Source: Liolophura sinensis
Taxonomy: Eukaryota; Mollusca; Polyplacophora; Chitonida; Chitonidae
DNA length: 64,000 nt
Assembly (NCBI RefSeq): GCF_032854445.1
Contig: NC_088304.1
Location: 19,665,704-19,729,703 of the forward strand
Direction of reading: 5' to 3'
Shown piece after piece: positions 54,800 through 64,000 of this stretch; position 1 is the first letter of the stretch, and every line of letters begins with the position of its first letter. The position numbers were made by a program, and so were the translations under genes. Under the pieces are notes generated by a model. The model had not been told where the DNA came from and searched no databases. It saw only the letters and a list, made by a program, of their open reading frames with translations.

Positions 54800-57700
54800 A
54801 AATGGAATCCACCAGTTCCCATGCAGTCCCCCAAAATGAGATGAAGGATGAAGAACAACAACTGATTCCACCTAAAGGACATTTGGCTCAAAATCACACC
54901 CAAGACATGGGTGTAGGTACGAGTACAAACCCAGCTTCTGAAACTTCGACATGTGATGGTGATGAATACCTCAGTAAGGTACAAATTGGTGGGCACAAAA
55001 GTCTGGGCTCTATAGGAGGTAGTTTAAGCCAGTGCAGTGATGCTGACCCTGGGCGTGTTAGTGAATGTGCTATTCCTGATAGGGAACCCATAATCAGTTC
55101 TGAAAGTCAGTCTGGAACATCTTTAAAGGAGACAGAATCAAGGAAAGCTCAACCTGCAACCAATAAAGAGAACAAAGATCCAGAAGAATCGACACCTCGC
55201 AACACAGAAACCAATGCAAAAAGTCATTCTACCAGTACTTCTACAAACGAAGGCATTGCTCAACCTTCTGACACATCCGAAGTCAACAAACTGGATGAGA
55301 CGTCACAGGGAAGCAGTAGTCAAGGTCGTATTGGAGCAGAGGATGACAAGACAGGAACCTCTGATATTCTGGGGAAGAAGTCAGTAGAGGACAATGCATC
55401 TGAGAAAGCTTCGCAGAGAGAAGGAGAAATTCCTGCTAGGAAAAGAGACACTGCTGACACAAACACTGAGGTGGCAGACTTTGTTTGCAATTCAAGCACT
55501 GCACAGCTGGAGTTGGAAACGACCACACCATTTGAAGGAAAGTCTTCAGCTGATGTTGTGAATGCCAGTGAGAATTCAAACAACTTTGCTGTTGACCAAA
55601 ATGCATCCAAAAGTTGTGATGCCAAGATAAATACTGTAATTGGTGAGCTTGACACAAACACAGCTGAAAAGGTTGATGGAAATAATGGGAAAGCACCGTG
55701 GAGTTCAGGCGAACCTATGGCGCATGGACCAACGAACACTAACATTAGTGCTAAGCCGTCTCTAATTACTTCGTTGGCATTTCTTCGTGATAGCCAGTCA
55801 GAAGAGGATAGTGAGGATGAGTCTACCTTGAAGATTGATGAAGACAAAGCCTTGGAAGGATCGGAAACCTCCATGAATGCCATAAGTGAAGGACTGGACA
55901 AAAAACAAGATGAATCCTCTAGCAGTATATGTACAGACAAAAGTGGTGGTGACTTCGGTGCACCAGATGGTGAATCAGACACCTCAAGAAACCCTCAAAC
56001 AGAAGACATCCCTCAGGGGTCTGATGGGAAAAATTTGCTTCCTAATGATAGCATCAGGCTGCGAGATCTGAAGATAAAATTAGAAAAGTTCAAAGAAATC
56101 AACAGAACTTGGCAAAGGAGAAAACCTGAATTAAATTCAGAAAAGTCTGGAAGGTCAACTCCTACACTGACCAGGACAAATATTTTTGACGCATTAAATG
56201 CTTCTCTTCCAGCGACATCCGAAGATTCAACTGACACAAATGTGCCTGAGCCAGGAGGCTCAAAAGAAAATTTGATCAATGAATCAGAAAGGGACACATC
56301 TGCCTCTTCAAATAACAACCCTGAGCAGACAAATGTTACGGATATGTTGGAAAAGTCACCAAACGTATCTTCGAATCACTGCAAACAAACGGAAGCCACT
56401 GAAGTACACGCGTCTTCAGGTTCCATTATAGAAGGAGATGCCATTGTTCCCTCTGACAAGAATATTGCACGTGATAACGGTAGTACCATAAGTATGGTGC
56501 GGAAAGAACTTGAAGCACTTACCAATCTGCTTAGTGAGGAGCCTGTTCAGCAGTCAATCGAACATGCCAAGGACAGCACATCGAAACCAGATCCTGCCAA
56601 CAGTGTTAAGCTTACGAGTGAAGCTGACAATAACTGCCCCAGTGCGACAGAATTGAGCCAGGCAGAGCCAAATGGAAGCAGCAGTACGAACCATGGAAAA
56701 GAATTAGTCACAACTTCAGTCCTAGCAAGTCCATCTGCAGACCAGAACTGTACTGAACATGATACCGCTGCGAGCAAAGGGTCCGAAAAGACACCTAGCG
56801 ACAGTGCAATACCGTCCACACTTTCGGCTCATGAGCCCTTAGAAGATGAAGAACAGAACATGAGAATAGCCGAGATATTCACCTTGCATGAGAATCCAGA
56901 AAAGTCAACCACATCAGCCAAGAACAGCGCCCTCCATATGAATAAGGAGAACCCTACAGTCAGCTCCAAGACAGTTGGTACAGCATCAAACGAGTCTTTG
57001 CTTGATATATTAAATAAGAGTGCTGATGATCCATCAGCTCCACTAAAGCGAACACCTCAGAAACCTGCTGAAGTAAATTGGCCTGACTTCGGAGTGAAAC
57101 GCTGTCAGCGATGCAGCTTCACAACATCGGATGACGCTATTCTGCAAGTGCACACATGCAAACGAACCATGGGCGGAATTTCTGCTTCATCCACTGAGAA
57201 GCCTTCTCCAACTACAGAACTTCTCAGATCTAGCCAAAGTCGATTACCCAGCGTTAACCCAGAGACACAATCACAGAAATCCAGTAAGGACGGTGACCTT
57301 TCTTCTGCTTCGCCTGTCACAAGGAAAAAAATATACATGCCTCCACCTTCACCAAAAGTACAAAGGGGCATTAATTGTCGAATTGTTCGAATAGATAAAA
57401 CCCAGTATCTGTGTACTATATGTAACTACCGAGCAAGTTATGCCCTTTTCATTGGTCATCTAGTTGAGCACATGATTGAATATCCATATACATGTCCTCA
57501 CTGCACATCTCCAGGAACTCTATATTTTCAGCGGTGTTCTGATGTAACTGCCCACATAAATACTCATAAGAGTGCATCTCACAAGTTTAGTATGTTCGGC
57601 TATACAGCAGCAAAAGAATTTCTGGACCGATTAGCAAAAAGTGGAGCAGAGATATTGTCTAATATTTGGATAGACCCGAGCGTGAAAGTGTCTGAAAAAG

Positions 57701-60700
57701 TTTCCGATCCAGCGGGCCTATTGCCACCTGTAGCGAAGCCCTATATGACACCCACAACTACAATATCCCAAACAGGGACAAATTTAAGCACGACCAAATC
57801 TTTGACACAACCAGTTTTTTCGTCTGTGCCAATACCTAAAAGCATTCCAACAACACCGGTTTCATCGCTACAAAATTTTTCGCCGTCTCTAGTGTCGCCG
57901 CCTGCTACAGCGACAAGCTGTTCATCTACTGTACGTGGCGTCGGACCATTTAACGTACTTCATCAGGGCAGTGTGCAAGTCCAGAGGACTGTGGTTCCTA
58001 CATTGGTACAGTCGGGACCTATTGCTGGAAACCCTCTGCTATTGCTTGTTCCTTCTGCAACGGTTGGCCAAGGCGCAGTGGTTCAACAAACTGCAACATT
58101 GCCAAATATTATTCCAACAGTCTCCATGCCAAATGCAACTAGACATCCCCACAATCAAACTGTCTGGTCAACACAAATGCAGCAGTCATTGCCAACAAAT
58201 GTTCAGCAAAGAGAGCAACCAGCAAAATCAGACGTCGCATCAAAACCGAGCTCAGCTTGTGAACCCAGAGCTGCAATTCAACAGAATTCATCCAAATCGC
58301 CCAATATTCATAAGAAAACTAATAATACAAAAGGTGTTACTGTCGGCAGAATAAGAGACAACATGTTCTGTTTTGGTTGTAACTACAAAACTGTTTCAGA
58401 GGCTGAGTTCAAGAACCATATCTGGAAACATTTACATGGGAATAATACACATTGTTCTCATCAGAGAGGTCCAGGGGATCCATCGTCAACGCTTTACTGT
58501 CCGTTTATGGAGAAAATTTATGCCGCTGTGCCTGTTATAAGTTCAGGAAGTATGTCAACCACTGGGTCGCAAGGGCCTTCCAAACAGAAGAGTTCATCAA
58601 CAGAGGGTCAGAAAGACACCACATCACAAGTTGAAGGCGTATCTATGAAGTCCGAGAAAAAAGAAGACAACTCTGTGAACGAGGAGGATGACAGTGATTG
58701 CGAGATCATTTCTGTTGGTAAACCTAAGCCTTTGTGCATTGATCTCACGGAGGACGAATCGTCCTCATATGCTGAAGCAGCAACTGAAATTCAGAAGCAA
58801 GAAGGTGAAAGCAAATTAATGATCCAATCATCATATTCCTTAAATACAGAAAACAGCACAGCTGTAGATAATAAAGTTTCGCTAAGTGAAAACGTCAGGA
58901 CAAATGTAACTAATGGAATGGGGCAAGAAGTGGAACAACAGGCTACAGCAAATGAACAAAACGCAACCTCGCCAAAACCGCCACAACCTGGGGGATCGTC
59001 TCAGAATAATGCAGTTAGAGATTCCATGTTTTATGTGTGTGGCTTTTCAAACTGCAAATTTTCCGGTATCACATCTGAACAGTTCAAGCATCATCTTCTT
59101 ATACACCACCAAGGAGCAAGCCAATATCCATGTGCCCACTGTGGTCACAAAAATCCTGGAGAAGAAGAGCTGTTTCGTCACATGCTGAGCCACAGTTCTG
59201 CAAAGGTCTTCCTTTTATACAAGTGTGGGTTTACAAAATGCCGTTTTGGGACAAATCTGATTTCGGAATTTCAGCAACATAATGACATCTTTCACAACGA
59301 TGCCGAGTCTTTCACATGCGCGTCTTGCAAGTCGAATTATTCGTCACTAGCTGCTCTCTGCAGCCATTTTACAGCCAGCCTTCTGAAATTTGTACAATGC
59401 CCCTACTGTAGTGTGAAAACTAAAGATAGAAGGACTATCCTGCAGCATATTGGGCAAACACATCCAGACAAACCGCGGCAGATAACTGTTACGTCTCAGC
59501 TGATATGCAGTTCAATTAATCAGGAGAAAAAAATGTTAACTGAGAAAAGCCACCAAAGTCCTGATGAAGCTGCCAATGGTCCTCTTAGAAAAAACCAAAA
59601 ACCTTCAGTCGACACACCTACAATGACTGCGTCAGTTGACACCTCAGACAAAGCTACATCGGATGCTCCAAACACCAGCCAAGCCACTCTGTCAGACAGA
59701 CTTCAAGAAGCAAAGAACCTTCGATGCCTCCTTTGTTCTAAGGTCTTCAAATCTGTCGCTGAACTTACTAAGCATTATGGAAGTTCTCACAAAGGTCCGC
59801 ATGAATTAACTATTCATGACTGTAAATTCTGTAAGTTTAGCACAAATGACACCGTTCACATGGAAAAGCACATGGCCGATTTCCATCCAAATGAATTAAT
59901 GCTTTACAAATCAACGAAGAAATTCATTCCTCGGAAAGAATTTAAATGCCAAGTCTGCACGTATGCTACGTTCTGTCCGGAAGAGCTATCTGAGCATTTT
60001 AACAGCCACGAAGTTGTTTATGTACAATTCGAAACTGCATCCATAGATCCTGCTGCATTAGGTAAAATCAGTAAGTTTACTTGCCGAATATGCGAAAAGA
60101 ACTTCGAACGCTATGCAAAACTAGCAGCACATACATATAATAAGCATCCTGATGTGAAAAGCATCCAGGTATACAAGTGTGAACTTTGCGCCTTCTTGTC
60201 TACAGCTTTGCGTGCAACTTTTCAACATTGCAACAGGGCGCACTCCGGTAAGGAGAAAATTCTTCGTTTCCAACGCGTTATAAACCGTGCTTCTGAACCA
60301 AAAACGATACCAACAGATTCTTCTGAGCACGATTTTAGTGTGCATTGGTTTCACTGCGAAAACTGTTCCTTCAGTTCAAGTATTCGGGAAGACCTTCTGG
60401 AACATCTAAAATCTCATAACACAGCTGATGATTCTGCTAAAACCTCTAAGGAAAGCCCCCAGTTGGAGAAATCCACGGAAAATAAGGAAAGCGTGGACGT
60501 CCCACCTGAAGGTGTACTGAACTCTAGTATGAAGTGTCCTCACTGTCAGTATTCTACAAAAGTAAAGGTCAACCTTTTCCGGCATATGAAACATCACAAG
60601 TCTACAGACTTCTCTTCCATCAATGATAACAACTTCAATGACCTTCCATGGAAAACGTCACCTGTGAAAAGCGTACCTAAAAATGACACGTCTTCTCCAA

Positions 60701-62828
60701 ACAAAAGTAAGGAACATTCTCCTGACGCCAAAGGAAAACTTGAACAGCACAACGATGAACCTAAAGTGTCGCCAAATTCTCTGAAACATGGGAAATACGA
60801 CATTCGTCCTACAGGATCTCCCACCAAATCTGGACAAGAATTTTATAAGTGCCGACTTTGCTCATTCAAGGCATCAAATATACAGAGTTTGTCCGGACAT
60901 CTGAGCTCCCACAAGTCAACCACATACCAGAAGTGCTCATATTGCCCCTATAAATGCACCACCAAGTCAGTGATGATTAAACATCTCAAAAAACGACACA
61001 AGAATATGCCTAGAAAATATGACAAAGCTACGAACGTTTTGTGTGCAGAGACCAGCAGCCCTGATGGAAAGCAGTCTGCTGCAAAGAGAAAAGCCCATGA
61101 CAGCACAGAATCTCCGGCGAAAAAACTAAAAGGCAATGTCACTGACACTCCTGCATATGAATGTGTGTTGTGTGGTTTTAAAACTAAGACCATTAATGCC
61201 TTAGAGGAGCATTTCAAGAAACGTCACGACGTCAAAGCTTTCGTGTGCAGCCGATGTAAATTCAACACCTTGAGATTATTAGATATGGAGGAACATTTAG
61301 AAACTGTTCATAATCAAAAGCAGATGTTATACAAAATGTCTGATGTGAATTCTTCCCCAGCTAAAAGCGATGGTGTCCTTTCAAAACAGCACATGAAATG
61401 TGGACTCTGCTCCAGTATCACGGCTTCCAAACCTGCCCTAATTGAACACTCTCTCCTCAAACATGGTGTCGATGTTAAACCAGTGATGTCTCCTGTTCAG
61501 GTGCATAAATGTGTTGACTGCGGGAGGCGTTTTAGACATAGACAGGAGGCGAAGGAACACAATGACGGATGTATGAAAAGAGTCCTGAAAGAAAGTGAAC
61601 GGACGGCTGCTTCTGAACAAGCCAAGCAGAGCACTTCTGTGGAGACAGACTCGAATGATAAGATACCGTCTCCAATTCTGACAGGTGTCTTTCCAAAAGA
61701 CGAGTCCACCCCTGTGAAGGAGAAACCTATACATCCTTCGAGTAACAAAAACTCCCCTAAAGAAAACTTTAACAATGAGGACAAATCTAACGAAGGTCTG
61801 CAATCACTTGAAAGTTCCCACAGCAAGGACTTGGAAACACCGCTCATGTGTCATTCCACAGGTTCCAGAGAAAAGTACAAGTATTTTTGCCATTTATGCG
61901 AACATTCCGTATTGTCCAGACGAAGAATGAAAGAGCACTACTTCGTACATTTTAAATACTACCCATACAAATGTGTGTACTGTCCAAAAGTGGCTTCCAG
62001 GGCTGATCGTCTTCATAAGCATATTTTGCGTATTCACCCAGGAAAGGTGTTGGATTCCAAGCTACGCAAAAATGAACAATTTGAGTTGAAAATTGACCGG
62101 TTGCTCAAACAGAAAAGACAATTATTATCCGATGTAGAAGGAAATCCTGATGACAAAAAAGAGAAACAATTAAAAGCTGAGAAGAGCTCTCCCCAAGGTA
62201 GGTACAGTAGAGGGAGCACTCCGCTGTGGGCAAAGCGAGACTATGATCCATCGAATCCATTTCATTGTGAACATTGTAATTTTACCACTCGGAACAAAAG
62301 CAGTCTCCAGAATCACATCATCTTGCATAGTCCTCCGAGAATTAAATGTCATATATGCAGTTATACAGGACATTTCCCATATTTAATGAAAAGACATTAT
62401 GAAAGATGGCACCCTGGTAAAGAGGTGGCTTTCACCCGGATTCAGTCCGAAGATGATACCCTTCATAACTCTACCCCGCTGCCTGCTGAAGCCTCACTTC
62501 CTGGTTACAACCCACTGTCCGGCTTAGAAAGTTCAAGATCAAGTCCTACAACTAGCACCTCAGGTTTGAAAAGGAAAGCAGGGGAAAGCTCTCCTGATAT
62601 GGACAATTTCAAAATTATAGCGGATGAGGATTCAGAGTCAAAAATTTTGGCGCATTTACCTTTGCAGGAACTGTATGAAAAATACCAAGATGAAACAGGA
62701 AAAACAGCGTTCAGGTGCTTAATGTGTGCTTTTTGCAGTCATACTTCAGGACTTATTGCAGCACATATGTACAAGCATATGCCCAAGTGTTTTCAATGCT
62801 GCTACTGCAACTACAGGGCATATCCAAG
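54800..62828 (+). CDS. Zinc-finger gene, 8-kb coding exon
   Basis: A single uninterrupted exon of 8029 bp. The frame is also open upstream of the acceptor to 54739, but the residues there (MLENVV...) come from intron and old SINE sequence. The exon ends at CCAAG|GTGGGT in phase 2, inside the last finger after CCYCNYRAYP. Reading on past 62828 gives 50 unrelated residues to a stop at 62979, which is intron. Only two exon bases precede the ATG, so the 5' UTR is in an upstream exon. Confidence 0.92.
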
Positions 62829-64000
62829 GTGGGTTCCATTTATATCTACGTGTATTGCTCGAATAATTGTGGTTCATTGTCTTCTGATCTGTGATCCAAG
62901 AAAAGACGCCATTCCCGGTATTAGGTGCACCACTTTCTCGCGGTTTGAACGGTCAAAGATTGTGTATTTGACCCGCTAGTTAGCAACACTTGGCGATAAA
63001 AGATTCACTCAACTTTAAAATAATAAAATGAAAATAAAGTCAAAGAAAATGATATTAAAAAAAAATCAAAGAACAAAATTATTCATTCGACTTTCTCTGG
63101 CTCTGAAGTGCATACCGGTACCTGAAATGCTGTTTTCGAGAAATACTTTTTCGAACGATTTGATCTGCCTAAGTTATCCCAATGGCGTGTTTAGTTAAGC
63201 TTGAACTAGATTCCTGTTTAGATTGGGGATGTCATTTTGGGGATGCGCAGTCCACCAGCAGAAATGAAGATTATGGTTATGTGGAAATAAGGGAAATGAC
63301 AGCAAAGAACATTTTTAATCTTGCATATTTTGCGGCTCAAATTTACCATTATATTTTATGCATATTTTCCGTCAATGTGTGGGCATTTTCACAAATGACG
63401 TGATCGGTGGACCCGCGGGATTAGCAAGCTATCCGTGTTAGCATCACAACGGCAGCCTGCTTAATTTCCAAACTGACCGCGCAGGCCACAGGAAGATTAT
63501 CATTCAATTTTCACTACATACACACAAAAAAAGAAGGATTCCCCAACCCACCCCATTTTTCTCTTTTGAACGTCCTAAAAGTGCATGTTAACATAAAAAA
63601 AACTTACGTGTCATGTATCCTTTAAAAAAGAAGTATCCCTTTCAGTGTCGATGACTTGACATTTTTTTCCGAAGGTCAGCAGTGTTCTTACCTAAAATAT
63701 GTTCTGTTTCAGCTCCAGTATTACAGCTCATATGAAACGAAGCCATGAAGGTGAACCTCGCAGATTTAAGTTCTTCGAGGAATTGGCGCTCCTACAATAC
63801 AACCAGATGCTAGCGACCATAGGTAAATTGCCTTTCGAAATGCCCAAGACTAAAAAGCGCAGGATCTCGTTGGATATTAATGGCGAAACCAGCAGTAGTG
63901 ATGAATCTGATTCAGAGAAGAGTAGTAAATTTCAGATCCCCACGGATTCGAAGAAATGGAAAAGTTGCGTTAAGGAGGGGAAATTTTCGGACACGGGCCC
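54800..64000 (+). CDS. Very large multi-C2H2 zinc-finger nuclear protein, 3' end outside window
   Basis: Likely a DNA-binding transcriptional regulator. The exon starts after TTTTAATTTTCACAG at 54799, with ATG at 54802. The first exon runs to 62828 (2675 codons plus 2 bases); after the intron it joins 63713, open to the window end (at least 2771 residues). Residues 1-760 are Ser/Thr/Glu-rich and probably disordered. About 28 C2H2 or C2HC fingers follow, at roughly 767, 869, 897, 1188, 1411-1531 (five), 1640-1910 (seven), 2015-2235 (six), 2360, 2389, 2487, 2514, 2637 and 2664. Most are isolated or paired, without TGEKP linkers, unlike KRAB-type arrays. A SUMO-interaction-like segment lies at about 1301-1319, and basic NLS-like clusters at about 2095-2110 and 2720. 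The architecture recalls ZNF462, ZNF407 or REST-like proteins, but I cannot name an ortholog. Confidence 0.93.
62829..63712 (+). other. Intron of the zinc-finger gene
   Basis: 884 bp from GTGGGT to TATGTTCTGTTTCAG. It contains a Kolobok-like element end. The 73-codon frame at 63182-63403 has no recognisable domain. Confidence 0.9.
63340..63625 (+). mobile_element. Kolobok-like element, right part, in zinc-finger intron
   Basis: TGCATATTTTCCGTCAATGT, CACAAATGACGTGATCGG and CTGCTTAATTTCCAAACTGA match 26873-26917 and 27558-27588. The right end TCATGTATCCT is followed by TTAA (63622-63625), an intact copy of the expected target duplication. The left end is not clear. Confidence 0.7.
63713..64000 (+). 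CDS. Zinc-finger gene, second coding exon (continues past window)
   Basis: The first base completes the split codon (AG|C, Ser). SSITAHMKRSH then supplies the two histidines of the last finger, C-x2-C-x12-H-x4-H, which independently confirms the splice. A basic stretch KTKKRR (about residue 2720), a Ser/Asp/Glu cluster (SSSDESDSEKSSK, CK2-like) and further charged sequence follow. No stop before the window end. Confidence 0.92.

Noticed and set aside
62829-62979. C-terminal 50 residues of the long zinc-finger frame
   Set aside because: They lie after a donor site inside a finger. Splicing to 63713 restores the finger histidines, so this tail is intron.

Overview
The window is animal nuclear DNA. 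It has spliced genes with GT..AG introns, tRNA-derived SINEs with A-rich tails, remnants of non-LTR and cut-and-paste transposons, TTAGGG-type telomere-like tracts and very long introns. The dominant roughly 270-bp SINE family and a CYP2-clan P450 suggest a marine lophotrochozoan (mollusc or brachiopod grade). That assignment is inferred from repeat style, not from a marker gene.

Only two protein genes are well supported. (1) On the minus strand, the first four coding exons of a CYP2-clan cytochrome P450 lie at 7926 down to 769. The exon or exons carrying the heme cysteine lie beyond the left edge. (2) On the plus strand, a very large multi-C2H2 zinc-finger protein has one coding exon of about 8 kb (54800-62828), an 884-bp intron, and a second exon (63713 onward) that runs off the right edge. 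A TATA-containing, E-box-bearing candidate promoter and first exon at 39085-39247 may serve it, but that link is not shown.

Layout: 1-8060 P450 gene with two introns full of minisatellites; 8200-11800 SINEs and a broken non-LTR retrotransposon; 11800-39000 gene-poor DNA with SINEs, six or more unrelated tandem arrays, Kolobok-like TTAA elements, a Tc1-type remnant and several unnamed dispersed repeats; 39085-39247 candidate promoter and exon; 39250-54799 repeat-rich, possibly intronic DNA; 54800-64000 zinc-finger gene.

The most striking feature is the 57-bp minisatellite in P450 intron 1 (4769-7419). Its unit is the last 16 codons of coding exon 1 plus the first 9 bases of the intron, so the exon end and its 5' splice site have been amplified about 42 times. 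A larger piece of exon 1 is also duplicated inside the array. A second point is a THAP-like coding remnant inside an element that has TTAA-flanked termini shared with other copies, which points to a Kolobok-type transposon family. No functional link between the P450 and the zinc-finger gene is suggested.
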